From positions 1 to 43,238 of the forward strand of contig DAOSUS010000023.1 in assembly GCA_035378955.1 (NCBI GenBank): 43,238 nucleotides of DNA, read 5' to 3'. Numbering within the stretch: position 1 is the stretch's first letter; the number at the start of each line of letters is the position of its first letter. The stretch comes from Candidatus Hydrogenedens sp. (GTDB lineage Bacteria; Hydrogenedentota; Hydrogenedentia; Hydrogenedentales; Hydrogenedentaceae). The notes under the pieces are model-generated. The model was not told the DNA's origin. It made no database searches and saw nothing but the letters and a program-made list of their open reading frames with translations. Positions 34,080-42,388 of the stretch are shown here, piece by piece. Position numbers and translations under genes: made by a program.

Positions 34080-34304
34080 ATAGAAATATTTTTAAGAGAC
34101 ATTATTACTTTCTTACCTACCGAGATGGAATAGGAATTGCAAATAGGTTAGGTAGTAAGAATGTTTCTGTTATAGGGATTGAAGATACAACCTTTTTCAA
34201 TATTTAGATTTCGATATAGACCTTATTCAATTAAGAAATCCCTATTGGAGAATAATTATAATAAATGCACTTGTTTTAATTATAAATAGTTTAGGGAAGA
34301 ATAG
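34080..34304. other. Non-coding gap before ispH
   Basis: No gene is supported. An imperfect inverted repeat (TTCTTACCTACC near 34109 with GGTAGTAAGAA near 34152) could be a weak hairpin, but no T-run follows. The remainder is AT-rich and presumably contains the ispH promoter, which I could not pin down. Confidence 0.4.
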
Positions 34305-35234
34305 ATGCATATTATATTAGCAAAACCTCGTGGATTTTGTGCGGGTGTTGAAAGGGCAATTCATTGCGTCAAACGCGCCCTGGAATTATTTGGAAAACCG
34401 GTATATGTCCTGAACCATATTGTTCATAATACTCATGTTGTAGAAATGCTAAAAAAACAGGGGGCTATTTTTGTGCGGAATATAGAAGATGTTCCGACAA
34501 ATTCTATTTTACTATTCAGTGCCCATGGGGTTGGACCGGAACAATGGGAAAAAGCACGGAAAAGAAATTTAAAAATAATTGATGCTACTTGCCCATTAGT
34601 AGAGCGTGTTCATCGTTTAGCAAAGAAATACGCAGAACAGGGTTATACGATATTACTTATAGGAGATGCAGGGCATGATGAAACTATCGGGACAATGGGC
34701 TGGGCAAAAGGGAATGTATTTTTAGTTCAAAATGTCCGCGATGCAGAAACAATCGAAATTCCAGAAACCAATCGTATCGCTTATATAACTCAAACAACTT
34801 TGAGTGTAGAGGATTGCAAAAAAATTGTGGATATTCTCCAACAGCGTTTTCCTAATTTACAATCTCCATCCCGCGGAAATATATGTTATGCAACAACGAA
34901 CCGCCAAAAAGCCGTGCTATCTTTAGCGGAAAAAGCAGATATTGTAATTGTTGTAGGAGATTCGGAAAGTGCAAACAGTCGCCGACTTGTAGACATAGCC
35001 AAAAGTGCAGGTAAAATTGCCTATTTGGTTCTCGATGCCACAGAAATTCAACCGAAGTTTTTAGAAGGGGTAAAAACCGTTTTAATCACTTCTGGAGCAT
35101 CTGTTCCTGAGGAACATGTTCAGGGAGTTATCCAGTTTTTATCTTCTATTGAAACCTGCACAATCGAAGAAATTTGTGTTGCATCGGAAAATGTTCATTT
35201 TCAAATTCCAAAAGAAATAAAAGATAACCATTAA
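34305..35234 (+). CDS. ispH: 4-hydroxy-3-methylbut-2-enyl diphosphate reductase (IspH)
   Basis: A 309-residue IspH of normal length. It catalyses the last step of the MEP isoprenoid pathway, reducing HMBPP to IPP and DMAPP with a [4Fe-4S] cluster in the cytoplasm. The three cluster cysteines are Cys12 (RGFCAGVERAI), Cys96 (DATCPLV) and Cys194 (GNICYATTNRQ). Substrate-binding histidines His41, His74 and His124 and catalytic Glu126 (GHDET) are all in place. AGGGAAG precedes the ATG. It is followed by a FAD/Fe-S oxidoreductase gene 33 bp later, in an apparent operon of four genes. Confidence 0.97.
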   Translation: MHIILAKPRGFCAGVERAIHCVKRALELFGKPVYVLNHIVHNTHVVEMLKKQGAIFVRNIEDVPTNSILLFSAHGVGPEQWEKARKRNLKIIDATCPLVERVHRLAKKYAEQGYTILLIGDAGHDETIGTMGWAKGNVFLVQNVRDAETIEIPETNRIAYITQTTLSVEDCKKIVDILQQRFPNLQSPSRGNICYATTNRQKAVLSLAEKADIVIVVGDSESANSRRLVDIAKSAGKIAYLVLDATEIQPKFLEGVKTVLITSGASVPEEHVQGVIQFLSSIETCTIEEICVASENVHFQIPKEIKDNH

Positions 35235-35267
35235 TTTCATGTATTTCGGTTTTGGAGAAAAAAATCA

Positions 35268-38096
35268 ATGGATTGGAACAAATCACTTGAAAAAATAGCA
35301 AAAACAAATCCAACATTAGATATACGCACAGACCGACTATCTCGCTGGTTATATGCTACAGATGCTTCTATATATGAACTTATGCCTGCGGGTGTGGCTT
35401 TTCCAAGAAATACTGATGAGGTTCAGCAATTAGTTGTTCTATGTGCTAACGAAGGTATACCCCTCATACCGAGAGGAGCCGGCTCGGGTTTAGGGGGTGG
35501 TGCTATTGGCGAAGGTTTGATTATTGACCTTTCTCGTTATATGCGAAACACTTCCAGAGTTAACAAAGAAGAACAATCGATATGGGTTGATGCGGGGACA
35601 GTACTGGATAATCTGAATGATTTTGTCAAACCTGTTGGATTGATGTTTGGTCCGGATGTAGCAACGAGTTCCCGAGCGACGATTGGCGGAATGATTGCGA
35701 ATAACTCCTCCGGTGCTTTTGTGCATCATTATGGAGTTACAATAGACCATATTCATGCTATTGAAATAATTACATCTACCGGAGAAAGACAAATCCTGGA
35801 TAAAGATACACCTGAAACATGGAAGAAATTAGAAATTATTGCAGATTTGGTAAAACCGCATATATCGGAGATACAAGCCCTATTTCACGATGGTATAAAA
35901 AAGCGCTGGCCTGGATATGCATTAGACCGTTACTGTAAAATTCTCCCCTGTCCCATTCCTCTCTTCGGTGGAAGTGAAGGGACTTTAGGAATTATTACAC
36001 GAGCCAAATTAAATCTCGTTCCCATTCCCGGACAGCGGACTTCGATTGTTTTTATGTTTCATACGATAGAAGAAGCCATGAATGCCATTGTCCCTTTGAT
36101 GAATTTCCAGCCTGCAAGCATTGAACATATTGATGATATTCTTTTCAATCAAACACGGGGACAACGCAATTTTGAACCTGTTCGTCAATTATTAGGTCTG
36201 GATAGTGCTCAATATAAATCGTTGCTTTTTGTGGAATTCTTCGACCCCCCTCAGGACCTTATCAATGAAGTGCTAAACCTAAAATTAGGGCAAAATTTCC
36301 TTTACTGCAAAGATGTTCAGCAACGCAATATGCTCTGGGAATTCCGTAAAGCAGGGTTATCATTACTCACAGGAATGAAAGGTTCTGCCAAACCTGCCAC
36401 AGGTGTTGAGGATACAGCGGTTCGTCCTGAAGATTTACATTTGTATGTTCAGGAATTGTCGGAAATTATGAACCGCTACGAGGTGCAGGCTTCTTTTTAT
36501 GGACATGCTTCTGCGGGGCTTTTGCATGTCCGCCCTGTATTAGATTTGCATAAACCTACGGATATTAAAAAATTTCGCAAATTAGCGGAGGATGTTTTTA
36601 CCCTGGTTCGAAAATATCGGGGAACTTTTACCGGGGAACATGGAGTAGGAATGGCTCATTCCGAATTTATGAAAGAGCAAATCGGAGAGAATCTTTTCCG
36701 ACTCATGGCACAAATCAAGCATACCCTTGACCCTCAATGCTTGATGAACCCCGGTAAAATAACAGATGTGTCTCGTTTCCGTTTTGATGAAAACCTGCGA
36801 TGGCGGAAATTAACCCTTCCCTTTGAACCTTGTTTAGCCTTTTCTGCAAAAGATAACTCTTTTATTGGTAATTTAGAACAATGTAATGGATGTGGAGCCT
36901 GCCGAAAAGAAACCCCTACTATGTGTCCTACTTTTATTGCTCGCGGCGAAGAAATTCTCTCCACACGAGGTAGAGCCAATATTATCCGCCATATAATCGA
37001 GGAATCTGCACATAATCCGAATATATTATATTCCTCGGAACTTGAACAAGCCCTAAAATATTGCCTTGCCTGCCGTGCCTGCACTGTGGAATGTCCCTCT
37101 AATGTAAATATGTCCCTCTTAAAAGCGGAATTGCTCCATGCTCTGAACTCAAAATACCTACCCCGATTTACAAAATTCCTGCTAAGTAATATAGATACAT
37201 TTGGCAAAATAGCAAGTTTGACACCTTCATTGGCAAATTTTAGTCTAAATAACAAGTGGTTGCGGAATATCTTGGAGCATTTCTCCGGAATTATAGCAAA
37301 GCGACCTTTGCCCTTGTATGCTCGTGAACCTTTCCACCGCTGGTTTTATAAAACCTATAACGGTTGGAAAACTCCTAAGGGAATACGAGGAACTATTTTA
37401 CTATGGGATGATTGCTTCACACGCTACCATGAACCCGAAATCGGGAAGGATGCCGTAAAAGTATTGACATCCGCAGGATTTCGAGTAGAGATTTTGCCTG
37501 ACAGAAGTTGTTGTGGTAGACCGTCATTCAGTGTCGGAAACCTCGAAAATGCACGAAAAAAAGGTGAACAAAATTTAAATATCTTAAAGGATAGAAAAGA
37601 ACCTATCCTATTTTTAGAACCTTCATGCTTTACCATGTTTTATGAGGATTATAAAGAATTAAAACTGGAATCAGCGGAAATGATTGCAGAAAAATCCATG
37701 CTTTTAGAAGAATTTCTGGTAAATCTACTGGATAGCGATTCTTCTGCTTTATCTTTTTCTCGAAATAAATCTATGCAGATTGCAGTACATACTCATTGTC
37801 ATACAAAAGCAACTCGTGGAAGCATACCTATGAAAAGACTCTTATCTCGCATTCCGAATGCGCAGGTTCAAATACTACCTTCTGCCTGTTGTGGAATGGC
37901 AGGTGCCTACGGAATAATGAAAGATACTTATGAACTATCTATGGATGTAGGTAAACACCTAAAAGAATTGATAGAAAAATTACCCAATAGTACAAAAGTA
38001 GTCGCTTCTGGCACCAGTTGTAGACAACAAATCTCCTATATAACTAATCGGAAAGCAGAACATTTTATACAGGTTCTTGCACAAACAATAAATTAA
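35268..38096 (+). CDS. FAD-linked oxidase / Fe-S oxidoreductase fusion (GlcD-GlcF, YdiJ-like)
   Basis: A 942-residue fusion. Residues about 35-260 are a PCMH-type FAD-binding domain (IPLIPRGAGSGLGGGAIGEG, GGMIANNSSGA), and about 260-500 the FAD-linked oxidase C-terminal domain ending in FTGEHGVGMAHSEFM. Then come two ferredoxin-like clusters, CNGCGACRKETPTMCP and CLACRACTVECP, and two CCG-type domains (DRSCCGRPSF, SACCGMAGAYG). This is the GlcD plus GlcF arrangement seen in YdiJ and D-lactate or 2-hydroxyacid dehydrogenases, which oxidise hydroxy acids to keto acids and pass electrons on (family knowledge). The exact substrate is undetermined. ATG 35268 with GGAG upstream fits the family start. 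Confidence 0.9.
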   Translation: MDWNKSLEKIAKTNPTLDIRTDRLSRWLYATDASIYELMPAGVAFPRNTDEVQQLVVLCANEGIPLIPRGAGSGLGGGAIGEGLIIDLSRYMRNTSRVNKEEQSIWVDAGTVLDNLNDFVKPVGLMFGPDVATSSRATIGGMIANNSSGAFVHHYGVTIDHIHAIEIITSTGERQILDKDTPETWKKLEIIADLVKPHISEIQALFHDGIKKRWPGYALDRYCKILPCPIPLFGGSEGTLGIITRAKLNLVPIPGQRTSIVFMFHTIEEAMNAIVPLMNFQPASIEHIDDILFNQTRGQRNFEPVRQLLGLDSAQYKSLLFVEFFDPPQDLINEVLNLKLGQNFLYCKDVQQRNMLWEFRKAGLSLLTGMKGSAKPATGVEDTAVRPEDLHLYVQELSEIMNRYEVQASFYGHASAGLLHVRPVLDLHKPTDIKKFRKLAEDVFTLVRKYRGTFTGEHGVGMAHSEFMKEQIGENLFRLMAQIKHTLDPQCLMNPGKITDVSRFRFDENLRWRKLTLPFEPCLAFSAKDNSFIGNLEQCNGCGACRKETPTMCPTFIARGEEILSTRGRANIIRHIIEESAHNPNILYSSELEQALKYCLACRACTVECPSNVNMSLLKAELLHALNSKYLPRFTKFLLSNIDTFGKIASLTPSLANFSLNNKWLRNILEHFSGIIAKRPLPLYAREPFHRWFYKTYNGWKTPKGIRGTILLWDDCFTRYHEPEIGKDAVKVLTSAGFRVEILPDRSCCGRPSFSVGNLENARKKGEQNLNILKDRKEPILFLEPSCFTMFYEDYKELKLESAEMIAEKSMLLEEFLVNLLDSDSSALSFSRNKSMQIAVHTHCHTKATRGSIPMKRLLSRIPNAQVQILPSACCGMAGAYGIMKDTYELSMDVGKHLKELIEKLPNSTKVVASGTSCRQQISYITNRKAEHFIQVLAQTIN

Positions 38097-38108
38097 AAGG
38101 AGACTACA

Positions 38109-39050
38109 ATGTTAACAGGGAGAAAACGAAAATTATTATTTTGGAGTTTTTTCATTTTAGCCCCTATCTTATTTCCTGTTATTACATTCTTTGCTCTGGC
38201 ACATTATAGTGCCTATCACAATCCCATGCCCCAAGATTTCAGACAAAGCATATACAAAGATACGGAACGAAAACCTCTTGCCCAACCTATAACACTAAAA
38301 ATCGTAACCTACAACATTCAAGATACCTGGGTTGTAGGCAGATATCGTCCTGAACGAATGTATGCCTTATCTCAAAAATTAGCGGAATTCGACCCGGATA
38401 TTGTTGGTTTTCAAGAATCTTTTATAAAGAAAGACCGTGATATTCTTATAAAAGAACTTACATCCAAAAGCAGACTAAAATATTATCAATATTATCCGAG
38501 TGGTCTATTAGGTAGTGGTAAATTTACGATGAGTGCCTTTCCTATTCGCGAAAATTTCTTTTACCGTTATAAAGTTACGGGTGACTGGTATCGTTTCTGG
38601 GAAGGGGACTGGTGGGCAGGTAAAGGCTCGGGACTGGCTCGAATTGAAATCCCCGGAGTAGGTTTCCTCGATTTTTATAACACACACTTACAGGCAGGCT
38701 ACGGAAACCCTCGTTATCGTGCTGTAAAAGAAGCACAGGCAAAAGAATTAGCAGATTTTATTAATACATCCTGCTGGACAGAGTTCCCCGTGATTTTGGT
38801 CGGAGACCTAAACACACGAAGAGGTGAAGATGCTCATGACAGTTTGGTAGTTATTGCTAATCTGGTGCGGATAATAAATATTGACTCAAGCATTGACCAC
38901 ATTTATGCAAGAAAAAGTCCCTATTATCAATTTGAAGTATTAGAAACCGTAGAACTTCAAGAAGGAATAAGTGCTACAGGGAAACCTATTCGATTAAGTG
39001 ACCATAATGGCTATATGACAACGGTAAAAATAACCCCAATTGGAAACTAA
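38109..39050 (+). CDS. Endonuclease/exonuclease/phosphatase-family hydrolase
   Basis: A 313-residue EEP-fold protein anchored by one N-terminal membrane segment (about 8-30, LLFWSFFILAPILFPVITFFA). Family motifs are present: VTYNIQ (Asn), GFQES (catalytic Glu), NTHLQAG (His), LVGDLNTRRGE (Asp/Asn) and LSDHNGYM (Asp-His near the end). The spacing resembles neutral sphingomyelinase-type phosphodiesterases rather than DNA repair nucleases, and the outside-facing topology agrees. Substrate not determined. AAAGGAG lies just before the ATG, 12 bp after the preceding stop, so it is co-transcribed with the oxidoreductase. Confidence 0.85.
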   Translation: MLTGRKRKLLFWSFFILAPILFPVITFFALAHYSAYHNPMPQDFRQSIYKDTERKPLAQPITLKIVTYNIQDTWVVGRYRPERMYALSQKLAEFDPDIVGFQESFIKKDRDILIKELTSKSRLKYYQYYPSGLLGSGKFTMSAFPIRENFFYRYKVTGDWYRFWEGDWWAGKGSGLARIEIPGVGFLDFYNTHLQAGYGNPRYRAVKEAQAKELADFINTSCWTEFPVILVGDLNTRRGEDAHDSLVVIANLVRIINIDSSIDHIYARKSPYYQFEVLETVELQEGISATGKPIRLSDHNGYMTTVKITPIGN

Positions 39051-39070
39051 ACCTATAAGGAGAATAAAAA

Positions 39071-39820
39071 ATGTTAAAAAACTTTAACAAAATTCACTGC
39101 TTAACGCTTATTTTATTATGTTCTTTCTCTATATGGACCTTTGCAGAAGCGTCTCTGGATGAAGTTTCCGCAAAGTTAATATCTGCATGGGAAAAACAAA
39201 AAACCATTAAAGCCGATGTAGGAGCAGATGCTAATATCCCCATAAATAATACCAATAGTATGAAGTTAAAGGGAATTGGGGAATTATTCATCAAGCGTGA
39301 TGGTGATAATGATAAATTCGCCCAGAAACTTTCTGCCTTCCCCGCTTCAGCAGTAGAATCCGGAAATTCAGCACTTATGAATACTCCTGTTGCAAAAGCC
39401 ACAGTTATCTTCGATGGCAAAGAATTTTTCGTTACATATCAATTACTTGCTGTTACTGATACCATCAAAACATCGCCCGACATTACTAAAGGGGCAATTC
39501 CTATCGGAGGGAAAAAAATGTTTGATACCGTTAAGGAAAAGATGAATATCACTGTAGGACCTGAAACGGAATGGGATGGGAAAAAGATGGTAGCCTTAAA
39601 ACTTGAACCGAAAGAAGGACCCGGTGGTGATTTTTCTTCTGCCCATGTGCTGATGGACCCCGATTTAGGAATTATCCGCAGATTGGAAATTATCGGCAAG
39701 GACCAAACACCCATGTTCCTTCTCAAATATAAAAATGTTAAAACAGGTATTGATATTCCCGATGAAACATTTCAGATACCGGCACAAACTACACCTACTC
39801 CTCCCACAAACGGGAAATAA
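39071..39820 (+). CDS. Exported LolA-like protein
   Basis: A 249-residue protein with a signal peptide (about 1-26, LTLILLCSFSIWTFAEA). The rest is beta-rich with alternating hydrophobic residues and short helices, and the segment KLISAWEKQKTIKADVGADAN followed by GIGELFIKRDGD recalls the LolA/outer-membrane lipoprotein carrier fold (MxSYxAxF-like opening, then a mRxPgkfRw-type strand). That assignment is by pattern only. The proline/threonine-rich tail (AQTTPTPPTNGK) is probably disordered. It ends the ispH operon and is followed by a strong terminator. Confidence 0.6.
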   Translation: MLKNFNKIHCLTLILLCSFSIWTFAEASLDEVSAKLISAWEKQKTIKADVGADANIPINNTNSMKLKGIGELFIKRDGDNDKFAQKLSAFPASAVESGNSALMNTPVAKATVIFDGKEFFVTYQLLAVTDTIKTSPDITKGAIPIGGKKMFDTVKEKMNITVGPETEWDGKKMVALKLEPKEGPGGDFSSAHVLMDPDLGIIRRLEIIGKDQTPMFLLKYKNVKTGIDIPDETFQIPAQTTPTPPTNGK

Positions 39821-39850
39821 AAACTTTCAAATATGCAGGAAATAATTAGG

Positions 39851-39883
39851 AGGGGTATATTTTTATATACCCCTGATTTTTTT
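39851..39883 (+). terminator. Rho-independent terminator of the ispH operon
   Basis: A perfect 10-bp stem, AGGGGTATAT with ATATACCCCT, a TTTT loop, then GATTTTTTT. It lies 31 bp past the last stop. Confidence 0.92.
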
Positions 39884-39980
39884 ACTCATTAATTGCAACA
39901 ATTTTGTTAGAAACCCTATTAATTATATTCCTGGGAACCTGAACACAAATATAGTCATAAATCTTTTTTTATATTTCAAA

Positions 39981-39997
39981 AATAAGTTATACTTATT
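39981..39997. promoter_or_regulatory. Perfect palindrome over a TATACT box before the Fe-S protein gene
   Basis: AATAAGT and ACTTATT are perfect 7-bp arms around TAT. The centre includes TATACT (39988-39993), a plausible -10 box 40 bp before the ATG at 40033. No good -35 is visible. It could be an operator; the downstream protein has a helix-turn-helix-like N-terminus. Confidence 0.45.
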
Positions 39998-40032
39998 CAA
40001 AAAAGAATTACACCTTATTTAGAGACAAACTT

Positions 40033-41325
40033 ATGGGACATATCGTCAATCCAGAACGGGAATATCGGTTATTGCAACAGCAAATGGATAACTCTATAAC
40101 CACAGTCCCTCCATCGCCCATATTAACAGAAATTTTAAAGATTTTATTTACTCCAGAAGAAGCACAACTTGCCCGACATTTACCCACACGACCTATATCA
40201 ATAAAAAAATTAGCAAAACAATTAGATATGGAACAAATGGCTTTGGAGGATAAACTTTGTGATTTAGCCCTTCGTGGACTTGTGGTAGATGTTAAAAAAG
40301 GAGATGAACATTTCTTTTCACTGTCCCCAGTGTTAGGTGGTATTTTTGAATTTATCATGATGCGTACCCGTGATAATTTGCCTATATCTGAATTAGCCAA
40401 ACTTTTTGATGAATACTTAAAAAAGAATAAAGAATTTATATATAGTGCTTTTGATACGGACTATCCTTTTGCTCGAACTTTTATTCGTGAGGAAACATTA
40501 GAAATAGCAGTAGCAGATAGCACGGAGATATTGGATTGGGAACGAGTCTCAAAGATTATTGAAACGGCTACAAATTTGAGTTTGGGATTGTGTGCCTGTC
40601 GTCATAACAATCACCACCTTGGTAAAGCATGCTCTGCACCTTTGGAAACCTGTATATCTATAAATGGTGGTGCAGATGCCATGATACAAATGCAAATCTC
40701 AAAGCCAATCACAGCGAAAGATGCATTGAAAATTGTGGAGGAATGCAAATCTCAACAATTAGTCCAGATAGGCGATAATGTTCAACAACAGGTTACCTTT
40801 TTATGCAATTGCTGCTCCTGTTGTTGCTCTTTATTGAATGCAATACGCACATGTAATATTAAACACGCTATCAAAACTTCGAATTGGATAATGTCGGTTA
40901 ATACGGAGCAATGCAAAGGATGTGGAAAATGTTCCCAGGTCTGTCCTGTCAATGCAATTGATATAAAAAGCCCGATAAACACAGATGGAACAAATACTCA
41001 TAAAACTGCCCAAGTAGATGAGACACTATGCTTGGGGTGTGGAGTATGTGCGACGGTGTGCAAATCGGGAGCCATTACTATGAAACCCCGTCCTCAACGA
41101 GTATTCCCTCCTGAAACGGCCTTTGACCGCATGGTTCAACGGGCTATTGAAAGAGGAAAACTCGCCGATTTAATTTTAGAAAATCCTGAAAAATTGTCCT
41201 ATCGTGCCTTTGCTCGTATATTATCTATTCTTGAAAAAACAACTCCCGGTAAAGCATTATTGGCAATAAAACCTCTCCAATCCATCTTTTTCCAGCAAGC
41301 CATTAAAATCCTAAGTAAAACATAA
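40033..41325 (+). CDS. 4Fe-4S ferredoxin-type protein with winged-helix-like N-terminus
   Basis: A 430-residue protein. Residues about 25-110 (RPISIKKLAKQLDMEQMALEDKLCDLALRGLVVDV) look like a winged helix. A cysteine-rich middle follows: LCACRHNNHHLGKACS and, near residue 260, CNCCSCCCSLL. Two bacterial ferredoxin clusters are clear: CKGCGKCSQVCP and CLGCGVCATVCK, both CxxCxxCxxxC. The protein therefore carries two [4Fe-4S] clusters and perhaps a further metal site. Related proteins occur in anaerobes next to reductases and hydrogenases, with no firm function known to me. It forms a single-gene unit behind a terminator. Confidence 0.8.
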   Translation: MGHIVNPEREYRLLQQQMDNSITTVPPSPILTEILKILFTPEEAQLARHLPTRPISIKKLAKQLDMEQMALEDKLCDLALRGLVVDVKKGDEHFFSLSPVLGGIFEFIMMRTRDNLPISELAKLFDEYLKKNKEFIYSAFDTDYPFARTFIREETLEIAVADSTEILDWERVSKIIETATNLSLGLCACRHNNHHLGKACSAPLETCISINGGADAMIQMQISKPITAKDALKIVEECKSQQLVQIGDNVQQQVTFLCNCCSCCCSLLNAIRTCNIKHAIKTSNWIMSVNTEQCKGCGKCSQVCPVNAIDIKSPINTDGTNTHKTAQVDETLCLGCGVCATVCKSGAITMKPRPQRVFPPETAFDRMVQRAIERGKLADLILENPEKLSYRAFARILSILEKTTPGKALLAIKPLQSIFFQQAIKILSKT

Positions 41326-41373
41326 ATATAGTTCAGCATAAATTTTCTCTAATACATTTTATAAGGATACTTT

Positions 41374-42270
41374 GTGAAAGAAAACCGAAACAACTATTTC
41401 TGCTTAATTATAAATATCTTCATTCTCTCTACTTTATTTTCTTTTATGTGTTTACCACAAGGGCATTCTGAAGAAGCCCCCGTTTCATATCAAACAAAGG
41501 ACCTTGTCCCTCTCTGGACAGCCACAAATGGGTATATCTCAATAAATAATTCAGAAGAACTGCAATTAGAACCCAAAGGAAATCGCATAACCTATGCATT
41601 TCCCATCTTTAATCAACCTATAAACATTCTAACCTGGGAAGTTACTTTTCGAATTAGGAAGAAATACAATGAAGACTTTCGTGCCGGGTTAGGACTTGCC
41701 GAAATGAATTTGAACAATCCTAAAACTTCCGTAGAAATAGGGATATTAAAAGGAAACGAAATAAGAGCAAATCCTATTGGTTTTTCCCCTAAAATGCTTT
41801 TTACTGTTTCAGAGGACCAAGATGTAAAAATATCTATACAAAAAGGAAAAATAACATACGGAATTTCAGTAAACAATGAAAATTTCTCTACTATCCCCGT
41901 TACTCATCTCCCTCCCCATCTTTATCCTGTGATATACATTCAATCTTGTTCCGCAGTTTTTAAAGATATGAAATTATCATTGATAGAACAAGAACAGAAA
42001 AAGACTGCTTCCGAACTCCATCTATCCCAGCTTTCTACTGGGAAAATAGAGAAACAAAATCTTAAAACACTTCCCCGTATTCGGTTGGGAGAAAGAAATG
42101 GGAAAAAAGTTTTTATAATAGATAGCAATAATGAATTATTTGTTCCACGGGGATTTAATCATGTAGTTTTAGAACATGGCAATTCTGGTTGGCACGCTTT
42201 ATTTAATACAAATGTTTACCAATCCGATAAAATGGATTCTGTATTGAGACAAATATCAGTCTGTGGTGTG
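41374..42270 (+). pseudogene. Secreted glycosidase-like gene, truncated at its 3' side
   Basis: GTG start at 41374 with AAGGA six bases upstream. A signal peptide is followed by a beta-sandwich-like N-terminal domain (about 30-215), and then by the start of what looks like a GH5-like TIM-barrel: LFVPRGFNHVVLEHG and ALFNTNVYQSDKMDSVLRQIS. Homology-like sequence ends near VCGV at about 42268. There, instead of the expected barrel, come LKKSEPILLMGSAGG and then GC-rich palindromes. The frame remains open to 42717 by chance, through sequence antisense to the methyltransferase gene, so that portion is not real. The rest of the barrel is missing: the gene was cut by an insertion or a rearrangement. 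Confidence 0.65.
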
Positions 42271-42308
42271 TATTTGAAAAAATCCGAACCGATTTTATTA
42301 ATGGGCTC

Positions 42309-42347
42309 GGCGGGCGGAATTCCCCCCGAACCCCCCTTCCGCCCGCC
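42309..42347. repeat. GC-rich perfect inverted repeat at the junction
   Basis: GGCGGGCGGAA (42309-42319) and TTCCGCCCGCC (42337-42347) are perfect 11-bp arms with a C-rich 17-nt loop. Its base composition is far above that of the surrounding AT-rich DNA. Confidence 0.8.
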
Positions 42348-42388
42348 TCGCCAAAAAGCGGAAGCGGAAAGGACGATTTCAAGTTTTT

